Positions 16,350 to 25,803 of a stretch of DNA of 64,000 bases are shown here, piece after piece. Below the pieces are notes generated by a model. The model had not been told where the DNA came from. It worked only from the letters and a program-made list of their open reading frames with translations, and made no database searches. Each line of letters starts with the position of its first letter. The stretch's first letter is position 1. The DNA comes from Teretinema sp942493045 (lineage in GTDB: Bacteria; Spirochaetota; Spirochaetia; Treponematales; Treponemataceae): NCBI GenBank assembly GCA_942493045.1, contig OW818665.1:62001-126000 (forward strand). The letters run 5' to 3'. The position numbers and the translations under genes are program-made.

Positions 16350-18131
16350 TCAGGTTATCGCCACCAGGAAACCGCCGCTGGCCAGATCCGTAAATTCAGG
16401 ACTGGCGGCCTCGGCCGGACTCAGCACTGCCGCGTAGTCCCGGCGGGAGAGCGTTTTTTTGCCGTGATTGATCAGCACGGTCAGAATGCTCGTCCCGTTG
16501 GTAATACGCATGCCGAACAGGCCAGGGTGTTTTTCACTATATAGCCAGGTATGTGCGCCGTAGGTGCACAGATCGGCGTGGCTGCGGCGCAGGCTGACTA
16601 TGTATTTGATAAACTCGTATTGCTCGGTATTCTGATCGGCTTCATCCCAGGGCATGCAGCGGCGGCAGTCCGGGTCATTTCCGCCGGTCACGGCGAATTC
16701 GGAACCGTAGTAGAAACAGGGCGAGCCCGGCAGCAGAGCCAGCAGCAGCCAGGCCTGGCGGGCGGCGTTCAGGTTGCCGGCCAGCTTGAACAGCAGCCGC
16801 TCGGTGTCGTGGGAGTCCAGCAGGTTAAAGCCGGCTCGTTGGACGGTCAGCGGGTAGGACATGTCCAGGGTAGTTAAGCGGTGAGCAAGCGTTTTCCCGT
16901 CCGGAATGTCGGCGACATTGTTCAGGTAATTGGAAATCGCCTGTCCGGGAAGATAATTCATCACCGCGTCATACTGATCGCCGCGTAGCCAGGAAATGGC
17001 GTTGTGCCAAATCTCGGCAACAATGTAGGCGTCGGCCTTGGCGGCCTTAACCCGCTGGCGGAACAGCTGCCAGAATTCATGGTCGACTTCGTTGGCCACG
17101 TCCAGGCGCCAGCCGTCAATATCGCATTCCTTAATGTAATATTCAGCGACATTCAGCAGATAGTCGCGGGTCTCAGGGTTGGAAGTATTCAGCTTGGGCA
17201 TGCCGGTGGTAAAGGCAAAGGTTTCAAAGTTGGCGTAATGCGAGTCCCACTTTTTTTTCTCATCCTGAAACAGCGGAAACTTATTGATCATAAACCAGTC
17301 TTTATAGCGGGATTTCTCGCCGTGCTGCAGGACATCGTTCCAGGGCCCGAAGGTGATTCCTGAATGGTTGAAAACGGCGTCCAGCACCAGGCGGATACCG
17401 CGTTTGTGGCATTCTTTGACCAGGGTTTTAAGGTCTTCCTCGGTACCGAAGGCCGGATCGATCTTCAGGTAGTCGGTGGTATCGTACTTGTGCACGGAGG
17501 GCGACTCAAAGATCGGCGTCAGGTAGATACCGTTAAAGCCGAGACCGGCAATATGGTCGAGTTTCTCAGTGATTCCGGGCAGGTTTCCGCCATAGAATTC
17601 GTGGTTGGTCACAGAGCCGCTGTGCCATTCCTTGGTACCCGGCGGATTCAGCGAGGGGTTACCGTTGCGGTAGCGCTCCGGAAAAATCTGATACCAGACG
17701 GTAGAGCCGATCCATTGCGGGGCTTTGAAAACCTCTTTTTCATGGATGTACGGAAAGATAAAACAGTTCCAGACATTGGCGCGGTCGACCTTGTCATTGA
17801 TGGCCTTTTCACCGAACTCCCAGGTTTTTTTTCCCTTATGCACAATGAACCAGTATTTCAGCCGCTTGAAGGGCGGAGCAATCTGTATTTCCCAAAAGTC
17901 ATGCACGCCGTTAGTGCCGCATTTGCTCATATCCTGTTGATCGGCCTTCCAGGCCATCTTCTTTTCCTGTTCACCCGGATTGGTTACATACCATTCAAAC
18001 GGATCGGCGCAGACAATTTCAATTCTGTCGATGTCATTCGCGGCGGTGCGCAAGCGGATATGCAGGGTGTTTTCGTCAAGAGCGTAGCACCAGCTGTCTC
18101 CGCAATGATGATAGATACCGGCCTTGTTCAT
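16350..18131 (-). CDS. Neopullulanase/maltogenic amylase-like glycoside hydrolase (GH13, CBM34-type N-domain)
   Basis: It should hydrolyse alpha-1,4 and possibly alpha-1,6 bonds of maltodextrins. The first ~130 of 593 residues form a beta-rich domain like CBM34 of neopullulanases. The GH13 barrel follows, with WYQIFPERYRNG, DAVFNHSG, nucleophile Asp344 in DGWRLDVANEVD, acid/base Glu373 in AEIWH, and Asp442 in LLDSHDTER. No signal peptide is present, so it is probably cytoplasmic. An AAGGAG site precedes the ATG. It is divergent from the debranching fusion gene, which implies a shared maltodextrin/glycogen pathway. Confidence 0.93.
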   Translation of the reverse strand: MNKAGIYHHCGDSWCYALDENTLHIRLRTAANDIDRIEIVCADPFEWYVTNPGEQEKKMAWKADQQDMSKCGTNGVHDFWEIQIAPPFKRLKYWFIVHKGKKTWEFGEKAINDKVDRANVWNCFIFPYIHEKEVFKAPQWIGSTVWYQIFPERYRNGNPSLNPPGTKEWHSGSVTNHEFYGGNLPGITEKLDHIAGLGFNGIYLTPIFESPSVHKYDTTDYLKIDPAFGTEEDLKTLVKECHKRGIRLVLDAVFNHSGITFGPWNDVLQHGEKSRYKDWFMINKFPLFQDEKKKWDSHYANFETFAFTTGMPKLNTSNPETRDYLLNVAEYYIKECDIDGWRLDVANEVDHEFWQLFRQRVKAAKADAYIVAEIWHNAISWLRGDQYDAVMNYLPGQAISNYLNNVADIPDGKTLAHRLTTLDMSYPLTVQRAGFNLLDSHDTERLLFKLAGNLNAARQAWLLLALLPGSPCFYYGSEFAVTGGNDPDCRRCMPWDEADQNTEQYEFIKYIVSLRRSHADLCTYGAHTWLYSEKHPGLFGMRITNGTSILTVLINHGKKTLSRRDYAAVLSPAEAASPEFTDLASGGFLVAIT

Positions 18132-18150
18132 TCGAAGTCTCCTTCTGATA

Positions 18151-18169
18151 TTGTTGACTATTGCAACAA
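18151..18169. promoter_or_regulatory. putative operator, TTGTTG-N7-CAACAA
   Basis: The 6-bp inverted arms lie over the predicted transcription start of the neopullulanase gene (about 18171 on the minus strand). A sugar-responsive regulator is plausible. The half-site does not match the usual LacI-family central CG pattern. Confidence 0.5.
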
Positions 18170-18177
18170 TTTAGCAG

Positions 18178-18206
18178 ATTATACCCGATTTTGTGAAGTG
18201 GGTAAA
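18178..18206 (-). promoter_or_regulatory. promoter of the neopullulanase gene
   Basis: On the minus strand, TTTACC (18206-18201), 17 bp, then a perfect TATAAT (18183-18178). Confidence 0.75.
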
Positions 18207-18216
18207 TCGTTTTACC

Positions 18217-18245
18217 TTGCCAGTTTTTCAGGCTGCTGATATGAT
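18217..18245 (+). promoter_or_regulatory. promoter of the debranching fusion gene, leaderless type
   Basis: TTGCCA (18217-18222), 17 bp, TATGAT (18240-18245), then six bases to the ATG at 18252. The predicted start site coincides with the A of the initiation codon. There is no Shine-Dalgarno sequence. Confidence 0.75.
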
Positions 18246-18251
18246 CTTTTT

Positions 18252-21200
18252 ATGAGCGTACCACAAAATCAACCACTTTCCAAACCCTGTATCCGTCTTG
18301 AACAGGGTTCCCCCCGGCGTTTTGCCTATACCGACCGCGTCAACGGGTATTTGGAATTAGACAAGGAAAGTCAGGGCGAAACCGGGAAAGGATATTTCCG
18401 CGCTGAGCGCCAGCTGCTGTCCGACTTTTTTGTTTCCTGGAACGGCACCGATCTATACCGGCATAACGCGCGGGAAATAGCGGTTCAACCGTCCGGTTTT
18501 TCCATAAAATACGAAAAATCCGTTTTTGACATTTCGCTGCTGATCGGCGAACAGGCTTTTTATCTGTCCACCCGCGCCGAAGGCGGGGACCGCGCCTGGC
18601 CGGGTCTGGTATTCCCGGAAGCCTGCGGCGAATGGTTCAGCTATAACGATCACGGAGTTCATTATTGGCAGGACGAAAACGGTACCGCAATTGCTTCCGA
18701 GGTACCCTTCGAGGTTGAATTGACCGGGGAACACGCCCTGATTTTGGTAGCCGCCCGCCCGGAGGCCTGTTTTTATCTGGTTTTTGAGGCCGACTCCGCC
18801 GCCGCCCGCGATAAAGTAACCCGATTGGTACGGGAAGCGGCGGTGAGCGCCCATCGTCAACGGGTGCAGGAATTCCTGGGCCAGGTAGCGTTGGACACCG
18901 GTAACGCCGAGTTTGAGGAGTCGGTGCTGTGGGCCCGCTTTTCGGCCTGGATGCTGGCCACTAATGACTACGGCAGCGGTATCTGGGCCGGCCTGCCCTG
19001 GTTCCGGGACAACTGGGGACGGGACACCTTTATCGCCATTTCCGGAACCCTGCTGGCCAGCGGCTGTTTTTCCGAGGCCCGCGCCGTCATTACCCGTTTT
19101 GCCGAATGCCAGAACCGCGACAGGTCCAGTGTCGATTACGGGCGTATCCCGAACCGTTATCGCGGTCCGGATGATGTCATCTTTAATACAGCCGACGGCA
19201 CGCTCTGGTTTATCCGGGCGGTGTGGGAATACCTGCAGTACTCAGGCGACTTTTCCATTCTGGATGAGGTGCGCTCGGCGATTTATCTGGCCCTGGAAAC
19301 CGATCTGACCCTGCGGACCGACGTGCACGGCCTGCTTAAGCATGGCGACGCCGATACCTGGATGGACGCCCGCATCCGCGGGAAGGAGCCCTGGTCGGCC
19401 CGTGGCGACCGGGCTTGCGATATTCAGGCCCTGTGGTATACGGCGCTGTGCATCGGCTCACGTATCGCCGGGTTTTCCGGGGACACCGTCCGCTCCGCGG
19501 AATGGGCCGCTCAGGCCCGCAAAACCGCCCATGCCTTTCATCACTTTTTCTGGTCAGAGGATCTCAATGCTCTGGCCGACCGTCTGCCTCCGGGCAGCGC
19601 CGGGGAAAACCGCCCGGATTACCGGGTGCGCCCGAATCAGCTGTTCGCCCTGACAGTGCCATCCGTCCTGGAAGACGGTAAAAACAATGCCCTGCTGGAC
19701 AGTGCCGTGGCCTCCCGGATTCTGGAGAACGTCAACCGCGAGCTGGTCACGCCGGCCGGCCTGTGCAGTCTCTGCCCGGACGATCCGGTGTTTCATCCGC
19801 ATCATGAAAATCCGCAATGGCATCACAAGGATGCCGCCTATCATAACGGCACTATCTGGGTATGGAACACCGGACCCTATGTCAGCGCGGCCTGCGCTTC
19901 CGGGAACGAGACCGACCGCGAGCGGGCCTGGCAGTTGCTGGTGAACGAGTCGCGCCTGATCATGGGCGCCGGTTGCGCCGGTTCGCTGAGCGAGAATATC
20001 CATGCCGCGCCCGACGCCGAGGGTAAGCCGATTCTCTCCGGTACCTATTCTCAGGCCTGGAGCGTATCCGAATATGTGCGCAACGTGCTGCAGGATATCG
20101 CCGGCTTCCGGCCCTGCCTGACTGAAAAAGCCGTACACTTCCAGCCGCATCTGCCCAGGGGCGTCGCCCGGTGGCAGCTGCGCGCGCCGTTTGGAAATAA
20201 CTGGATTATGCATATTGATATTACCCGGCTGGGCGACGGTACTCACAGCTCAGTGCTGCGCTGGGAAGGACCGGCTTCCGGAACGCTGACGGTGAACGGA
20301 CAGGAGCTGACCGCCGGCGGCAGCCTGACGGTAAAAACCGGCAGCAACGGACCCCGCTTGCCTGATGCCTCGGCAACCCTGTTTATGGAGCGGGACTTTC
20401 AGCCGCCCTGGTGCGCCGCCGTACGCCGCCGCGATAATCTGGAGCAGATTGTGCTCAGCGGCCGCTATGAGCGCGGAGCTACCGGCGTTCTGGAATGGTA
20501 TTTTGATTCTGACCTTTTTAAAAAGAAATATTGCACCACTCAAAAACTCGGCGCGCTGTGGTCCGCTTCGGCAACGGTATTCCGGCTGTGGGCGCCGACC
20601 GCCCGCTCCGTTTCGCTGGTGCTGTTCGCGGAGGGCTCGGAAAGCCCGGCGCGCACCGTCATACCGATGCAGCGCGGCCAGGAACCGGACGCGGCCGGGG
20701 TGTGGGAGATCTCCTGTCCCGGCGACCTGCATGGCCTGTATTACCAGTTCCGGGTACAGGCCCATGGCCTGATTCGCGATACCGGAGACCCCTATGCCCG
20801 GGCCGCCGGGGTAAACGGAATCCGCTCGATGGTTATCGACCCGGAGCGTACCAACCCGCCATGCTGGGACTCTGTCACCGCGCCGGCCTTAGCCTCGGCC
20901 AACGACGCCATCGTTTACGAGGTGCATATCGCCGATATCAGCTCATCGCCCACCTGGACCGGACCGGAAGCGCTGCGCCGTACCTATCCGGGAGCGACCG
21001 CGACCGGTACCACCTGCGAAGGCGTACCCAGCGGTTTTGACCACATCCGATCGCTTGGCGTGACCCATCTGCAGCTTTTGCCGGTTTTTGACTTTTGCAC
21101 CGTGGACGAGAGCCGGGTTAAGGAAAAGGAATACCGCGACAAGGTGATGACCGGGGCCTTCAACTGGGGTTATGACCCGGGTAATTATTCGGTGCCGGAA

Positions 21201-22541
21201 GGCTCCTACTCAACCGATCCTTTCGACGGCGCCGTGCGCATCCGCGAGCTGAAAGGTTTAGTCGCCGACTGCGCCGCTTCCGGTCTGGGCGTGATCATGG
21301 ATGTGGTATACAACCATGTGCCGATGGCCGCGCGCAATGTTCTGGAAAAAACCGTACCGGGCTATTATTTCCGTCTGGATAACTATTCCGGCGCCGGCGA
21401 CGACACCGCCAGCGAGCGCGAGATGTTCCGGCGCTACATGGTGGACTCGCTGTGCTGGTGGCTATCTGAATATAAACTCTGCGGGTTCCGTTTTGACCTG
21501 ATGGGTTTGCACGATGTGGAGACCATGAATGAAATCGCCACGGCCCTGAAGAGGATAAAGAGCGATGTGCTGATCTACGGTGAGGGCTGGGATATGTACC
21601 GCGCCGGTAAAATGGTGCCGGCCAGTATGGTCAACGCCCGCAAGATGGCCGACATCGGCCATTTTAACGATGCCCTGCGCTGCGCCATTAAGGGCCCGGT
21701 GTTTGACGCCGCCGCCGGAGGCTTTGTGCAGAGCGGGGTCCGGGAGGAATCCGTCAAATTCGGCCTGGTCGGAGCGGTTTACCACAGTCAGGTACATAAC
21801 CGGCTGGTGGAGGGAACCGCCAATCCCAATCCCTGGACCGTGCGGACCGCCTCCAGCGTCAACTATACCGAGATTCACGATAACGCGACGCTCTACGACA
21901 AGCTGGTGCTGGTTGAGCCGGGGGAGCAGGAAAGCCATTATGAGCGGCTGCACCGCATGTCTCTGGCTCTGGTGCTGCTGGCCCAGGGCGTGCCTGCCCT
22001 GCATGCCGGCATGGAATTCATGCGTACCAAGGAAATCCCCGCTGATATTCTGTCCAGCGGGGCGATTCCGCATGACCTGTACCGCACTCCGGACGGCAAG
22101 CGGGCCTTTACGCATAACAGTTATAATCTTTGTGATCGCATCAATGGTCTGGACTGGAAGCGCTGCGCCGCCAAACGCCAGCATGTGCAGTTTGTGCGCG
22201 ACCTGATCGCCCTGCGCCGCGCTCATCCGATGTTCCGGCTGCGTACAGCCGCCGAGGTGGACGAATCTCTGCGCTTCCTGGACGCTGAAAGCGGCGTGCT
22301 GGCCTGGATGATTGACGGCTCCTGTTCGGTGGATTCCTGGTCCGCGGTGCTGATCGCCGTAAACACTTCCGCGAAAAGCCGCCCGCTGGCTGTGCCGCTG
22401 CATCCTGAATCCAGGGACTGGCTGACAGTCTGCAATGGCGAGGTTTTTTTACCGGAAGCCGAGGCTAGGCGGAAAACTGTCAAAGGCGGATCAAAAATAT
22501 CGCTTCCGGCGAAATCGGTCCATATTCTGCGGTTGAGTTAG
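18252..22541 (+). CDS. Glycogen debranching enzyme (GH133-type) fused to type I pullulanase (GH13)
   Basis: One uninterrupted 1429-residue frame joins two enzymes. Residues ~1-680 match bacterial amylo-alpha-1,6-glucosidases: an N-terminal beta domain, then PWFRDNWGRDTF near 250, DADTWMDA, and GSLSENIHA. From ~735 a pullulanase begins with a CBM48-like domain (VFRLWAPTARSVSLVLF). It continues with FNWGYDPGNYSVPEGSY, VVYNHVP, the nucleophile Asp in GFRFDLMG (~1080), the acid/base Glu in YGEGWD (~1111), and the Asp in EIHDN (~1209). Both halves keep their catalytic landmarks, and both act on alpha-1,6 branches. No signal peptide is seen. These enzymes are normally encoded separately. It is divergent from the neopullulanase gene. 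Confidence 0.93.
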   Translation: MSVPQNQPLSKPCIRLEQGSPRRFAYTDRVNGYLELDKESQGETGKGYFRAERQLLSDFFVSWNGTDLYRHNAREIAVQPSGFSIKYEKSVFDISLLIGEQAFYLSTRAEGGDRAWPGLVFPEACGEWFSYNDHGVHYWQDENGTAIASEVPFEVELTGEHALILVAARPEACFYLVFEADSAAARDKVTRLVREAAVSAHRQRVQEFLGQVALDTGNAEFEESVLWARFSAWMLATNDYGSGIWAGLPWFRDNWGRDTFIAISGTLLASGCFSEARAVITRFAECQNRDRSSVDYGRIPNRYRGPDDVIFNTADGTLWFIRAVWEYLQYSGDFSILDEVRSAIYLALETDLTLRTDVHGLLKHGDADTWMDARIRGKEPWSARGDRACDIQALWYTALCIGSRIAGFSGDTVRSAEWAAQARKTAHAFHHFFWSEDLNALADRLPPGSAGENRPDYRVRPNQLFALTVPSVLEDGKNNALLDSAVASRILENVNRELVTPAGLCSLCPDDPVFHPHHENPQWHHKDAAYHNGTIWVWNTGPYVSAACASGNETDRERAWQLLVNESRLIMGAGCAGSLSENIHAAPDAEGKPILSGTYSQAWSVSEYVRNVLQDIAGFRPCLTEKAVHFQPHLPRGVARWQLRAPFGNNWIMHIDITRLGDGTHSSVLRWEGPASGTLTVNGQELTAGGSLTVKTGSNGPRLPDASATLFMERDFQPPWCAAVRRRDNLEQIVLSGRYERGATGVLEWYFDSDLFKKKYCTTQKLGALWSASATVFRLWAPTARSVSLVLFAEGSESPARTVIPMQRGQEPDAAGVWEISCPGDLHGLYYQFRVQAHGLIRDTGDPYARAAGVNGIRSMVIDPERTNPPCWDSVTAPALASANDAIVYEVHIADISSSPTWTGPEALRRTYPGATATGTTCEGVPSGFDHIRSLGVTHLQLLPVFDFCTVDESRVKEKEYRDKVMTGAFNWGYDPGNYSVPEGSYSTDPFDGAVRIRELKGLVADCAASGLGVIMDVVYNHVPMAARNVLEKTVPGYYFRLDNYSGAGDDTASEREMFRRYMVDSLCWWLSEYKLCGFRFDLMGLHDVETMNEIATALKRIKSDVLIYGEGWDMYRAGKMVPASMVNARKMADIGHFNDALRCAIKGPVFDAAAGGFVQSGVREESVKFGLVGAVYHSQVHNRLVEGTANPNPWTVRTASSVNYTEIHDNATLYDKLVLVEPGEQESHYERLHRMSLALVLLAQGVPALHAGMEFMRTKEIPADILSSGAIPHDLYRTPDGKRAFTHNSYNLCDRINGLDWKRCAAKRQHVQFVRDLIALRRAHPMFRLRTAAEVDESLRFLDAESGVLAWMIDGSCSVDSWSAVLIAVNTSAKSRPLAVPLHPESRDWLTVCNGEVFLPEAEARRKTVKGGSKISLPAKSVHILRLS

Positions 22542-22580
22542 CCCTGTACGATGGTACCGGATTTTGATATATTACAGGGC
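22541..22580. promoter_or_regulatory. inverted repeat upstream of clpP
   Basis: GCCCTGTA (22541-22548) and its complement TACAGGGC (22573-22580) flank a TTGATA/TATT-rich stretch between the fusion gene and clpP. It could be an operator or a weak terminator without T-tract. The role cannot be decided from the sequence. Confidence 0.35.
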
Positions 22581-22615
22581 AATACAAGTAAAGATAACAG
22601 CAAGGAGTAGCATAG

Positions 22616-23248
22616 ATGCGTTCTGGATACACTGCCGGCAACGGTTTTAGAAACGATGAAGAAGATGAAGAGGAAGAATCCTGCAAGGAAACCAAAAACG
22701 AGGGTGTGGACGCCCTGTCCCTCAAATTCCTGAAAACCAGGCAGATTTTGCTCTCCGGCGAGGTTAACAAGGCCCTTGCCGAAAAGGTAATACGCCAGCT
22801 GTTGGTCCTGGAAGCCGATTCCGATGAGCCCATCAAGGTATTTATTGACTCCCCCGGCGGCGACGCCGATGCCGGTTTTGCCATTTTCGACATGATGCGC
22901 TTTATTAACGCTCCGGTGTACACCATCGGCATGGGGCTGGTGGCCAGCGCCGGCGCCCTGATCCTGCTGGCCGCTCCCAAAAAACGCCGTCTGGCCCTGC
23001 CGAACAGCCATTACCTGATCCATCAGCCGCTTTCCGGAATCAAGGGCGTGGCCACCGAGATTGAGATTCACGCCCTGGAGCTGGAAAAGATGCGGGTACG
23101 CATCAACGAATTGATCGCCGCCGAAACAGGCCTGCCGATCGAGAAGGTCTCCAAGGATACCGATCGCGATTTCTGGATGACAGCCGGCGAAGCTGCCGCC
23201 TATAACCTGGTTTCAAAGGTTATTACTTCCCGCAAGGATTTACCCTAA
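22616..23248 (+). CDS. clpP: ClpP-family serine protease with acidic N-terminal extension
   Basis: This is the proteolytic subunit of a Clp protease, 210 residues. The triad is present: Ser111 in GLVASAGAL, His136 in IHQPLSG, and Asp185 in TDRDFWMTAGEAAAYNLV. The usual GQAASMGA is replaced by GLVASAGA, and KKRRLALPNS is conserved. The first ~30 residues include a run of Asp/Glu (NDEEDEEEES) not seen in canonical ClpP, where the short N-terminus forms axial loops. It may be a second paralogue of ClpP2 type. An AAGGAG site precedes the ATG. Confidence 0.9.
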   Translation: MRSGYTAGNGFRNDEEDEEEESCKETKNEGVDALSLKFLKTRQILLSGEVNKALAEKVIRQLLVLEADSDEPIKVFIDSPGGDADAGFAIFDMMRFINAPVYTIGMGLVASAGALILLAAPKKRRLALPNSHYLIHQPLSGIKGVATEIEIHALELEKMRVRINELIAAETGLPIEKVSKDTDRDFWMTAGEAAAYNLVSKVITSRKDLP

Positions 23249-23286
23249 GCGTAATTTTCAGAGCGCATTGGGCTCTGACCAAAGAA

Positions 23287-23319
23287 AAAAGCCCGTTTCT
23301 AAAGCAGAAACGGGCTTTT
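23287..23319. terminator. bidirectional terminator between clpP and eno
   Basis: AAAAGCCCGTTTCT (23287-23300) pairs with AGAAACGGGCTTTT (23306-23319). A/T runs on both sides allow use by both converging genes. Confidence 0.85.
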
Positions 23320-23358
23320 CCATTTTAAACGGTCTGTTTTTCGCCTTTCAGCGCGGCG

Positions 23359-24657
23359 TTATTTCAGAAACTTGGCAAAGGTGCCGCGGCCGGCAAAACG
23401 GCCGGTGGCTCCCAGTTCGTCCTCAATGCGCATCAGCTGGTTGTACTTGGCCACCCGGTCGCTACGGCTCATCGAGCCGGTCTTGATCTGCCCGGTTTCC
23501 AGTGCGACGGCCAGGTCCGCGATAAAGGCATCCTCGGTTTCGCCGGAGCGGTGCGAGATGACGGCGCTGTAGCCGGCGTACTGGGCCATGCGCACGGCGT
23601 CGATGGTCTCGGTGACCGTGCCGATCTGGTTCAGTTTGATCAGTATCGAATTGCAGGCTTTTTCCTTGATGCCGCGCTCCAGGCGGGTGGTGTTGGTGAC
23701 AAAGAAATCATCGCCGACAATCTGTACTTTTGAGCCGAGTTCGGCGGTCATGCGGGTGTAGCCGGCCCAATCGTTCTGATCCAGCGGATCCTCAATGGAA
23801 ATAATCGGGTATTTGGAAACCCATTTCCGGTAAATCTCGATCATTTCATCGGCGCTGAACAGCTTGGAGGGGTTGGATTTCCAGAATTTGTAACCCTTAC
23901 GGTCTCCGGCGTCAAAGAGTTCGCTGGCGGCGCAGTCCAGAGCGATCATGACATCCTCTCCGGGGCGGTACTTGGCTTTTTCGATGGCCTTCATGATAAA
24001 GTCTAGGGCTTCCTCGTTGTCCAGGTTGGGGGCAAAGCCGCCCTCGTCGCCGACGGAGGTGGTATGACCGGCGTCTTTCAGCAGGCCTTTCAGGGCATGG
24101 AACACTTCCGCGCTGATGCGCACGGCTTCCCGGATACTATCCGCTCCGACCGGCATAATCATGAATTCCTGAAAGTCGATCTTATTGTCGGAATGCTGGC
24201 CGCCGTTGATGATATTGGCCATCGGCAGGGGTAGCTGCATCGAATGGGCGCCTCCCAGGTAGCGGTACAGCGGAATGCCCAGTGAGTCGGCGGCCGCCCG
24301 GGCGGTGGCCATGGAAACTCCCAGGATGGCGTTGGCTCCCAGTTTGCTCTTGTTTTCAGTGCCGTCCAGATCCAGCATGATCTGGTCTACTTCGGCCTGA
24401 TCCAGGGCGTCGGCCCCGTCCAGTTCCTCGGCGATGACGTCGTTAACCTGCTCGACGGCCCGCAGTACGCCCTTGCCGTTATAGCGCTCTTTTTCGCCGT
24501 CGCGCATTTCCAGGGCTTCATGTTCCCCGGTTGAGGCTCCGGACGGAACGGCCGCGCGGCCCCGGCTGCCGTCTTCGAGATATACATCAACTTCCACAGT
24601 GGGATTACCGCGTGAATCCAGGATCTCACGGGCGTCAATAAACGCAATAGAACTCAT
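23359..24657 (-). CDS. eno: Enolase
   Basis: It converts 2-phosphoglycerate to phosphoenolpyruvate in glycolysis. The 432-residue length and motifs are canonical: AREILDSRGNPTVEVD, SGASTGEHEALE, GDEGGFAPN, the metal-binding Asp/Glu in IALDCAASE and SIEDPLDQNDW, VGDDFFVTN, the catalytic Lys in ILIKLNQIGTVTE, and SHRSGETED. A GGGAGG site precedes the ATG. The divergent neighbour is the UPF0158-GNAT gene. Confidence 0.98.
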   Translation of the reverse strand: MSSIAFIDAREILDSRGNPTVEVDVYLEDGSRGRAAVPSGASTGEHEALEMRDGEKERYNGKGVLRAVEQVNDVIAEELDGADALDQAEVDQIMLDLDGTENKSKLGANAILGVSMATARAAADSLGIPLYRYLGGAHSMQLPLPMANIINGGQHSDNKIDFQEFMIMPVGADSIREAVRISAEVFHALKGLLKDAGHTTSVGDEGGFAPNLDNEEALDFIMKAIEKAKYRPGEDVMIALDCAASELFDAGDRKGYKFWKSNPSKLFSADEMIEIYRKWVSKYPIISIEDPLDQNDWAGYTRMTAELGSKVQIVGDDFFVTNTTRLERGIKEKACNSILIKLNQIGTVTETIDAVRMAQYAGYSAVISHRSGETEDAFIADLAVALETGQIKTGSMSRSDRVAKYNQLMRIEDELGATGRFAGRGTFAKFLK

Positions 24658-24693
24658 TTTTTCCTCCCTTCTAACAGTACTGAAACTGTCTTC

Positions 24694-24722
24694 TTCATAA
24701 TACGTTTAAACTGTGCTAAAAT
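24694..24722 (+). promoter_or_regulatory. promoter of the UPF0158-GNAT gene, near-leaderless
   Basis: TTCATA (24694-24699), 17 bp, TAAAAT (24717-24722), then 9 nt to the ATG. There is no Shine-Dalgarno sequence. The -35 is weak. Confidence 0.5.
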
Positions 24723-24731
24723 CAAACAATC

Positions 24732-25718
24732 ATGGAATTCGAACTGACCCGCGAAATAACCGAAGAAATCATTTTCTCGATGGAAGATCAGTCTAACCGT
24801 TTTCTTTACGATTCAAGGGAAGGGCGTTGTTTACCGGCGGCCGAGGCTGTTCAGGAAAAGGCGGCGGAGGTGGACGGTGAACGTTTTTACGCCATTCCAC
24901 AGTGGGATTCGGTCAGCGGGTACCGCATGATGGATCGTTTTGTGCTGCGTCTGCGCAATCCGGTGGCCCGGGAGGAACTGCGTTCGGCCCTGTCGTCCGG
25001 ATACGGGGTGTTCCGCACCTTTAAGAATATTCTGAAAAGCCATCCTGAAATTGAAAAACTGTGGCATTCCTTCAAGGACCGGGAAATGCGGGCCATTGTG
25101 CTGGAGTGGTACAACGGCCTGCGTGATTTTTGGGGTTTGGAGCGTATCGGCGCCGAACCCGAGGAAACAGAGGATATTCTCTCCAATGATTTTACTTTCC
25201 GGGAAGCTTCCGCTGCCGATTCGGATGGTATACAGGAACTGTTAGACGAGGTCGCTTCCGGCCTGGTGTGTGATTTTGCCGACGAGGCCGAAGACGGACA
25301 GTATCAGGGTGAAATTGCCGAAGCCCTGCTCTTGCTGTGTGCCCGGCAGGGAGCGCAACAACAACAGAGCGACCAACATCGGAGAGTACAACAGCAGGAT
25401 AAGGCCGGATTCGGCCAGAATTTTATACTGCTGGCCGAAACCATCGAGGGTGATCTGGCCGGCTGCGCGCTGTCTTCAACGCTAACCGCGGACGGTAGAG
25501 TCGCGCATTTGACAGCCCTGGCTGTTCTTCCGGATTTTCGGGGCCTTGGAATCGGCAAACGTCTGCTGCTGGATACCGCCAGTCGCTGGACTGAGCAGGG
25601 CTGCGCCTGGTTGCTGTTTGACAGTCCGGCGGTACCGGCCCTGTTTTTACCGGTCTTGCGCCGTTTGGGCTTCATTCAGACCGGGCAGGTGATGGCGCTG
25701 CGTTTACGGAAAGAGTAG
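24732..25718 (+). CDS. UPF0158 domain fused to a GNAT acetyltransferase
   Basis: The N-terminal ~145 residues (RFLYDSREGRCLP through VLEWYNGLRDFWGLERIG) match the UPF0158 type. The C-terminal half is a GNAT domain with the acetyl-CoA loop RGLGIGKRLL and a closing LRRLGFIQTGQVMALRLR strand. A Gln-rich insert (QGAQQQQ...VQQQ) interrupts the start of the GNAT domain at about residues 204-220. The acceptor substrate is unknown. The gene is probably leaderless. Confidence 0.8.
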   Translation: MEFELTREITEEIIFSMEDQSNRFLYDSREGRCLPAAEAVQEKAAEVDGERFYAIPQWDSVSGYRMMDRFVLRLRNPVAREELRSALSSGYGVFRTFKNILKSHPEIEKLWHSFKDREMRAIVLEWYNGLRDFWGLERIGAEPEETEDILSNDFTFREASAADSDGIQELLDEVASGLVCDFADEAEDGQYQGEIAEALLLLCARQGAQQQQSDQHRRVQQQDKAGFGQNFILLAETIEGDLAGCALSSTLTADGRVAHLTALAVLPDFRGLGIGKRLLLDTASRWTEQGCAWLLFDSPAVPALFLPVLRRLGFIQTGQVMALRLRKE

Positions 25719-25803
25719 CACCTGGCGAAACTAATCGACTTTTGCGATTGGCGCATTGAGTAACTCGTTTTTTTATGGCATTATCAAAACAGGAGATTTT
25801 ATT

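Noticed and set aside
21462..22403. 313-codon minus-strand frame
   Set aside because: It is antisense to the pullulanase catalytic domain, with no ribosome site and low-complexity composition.
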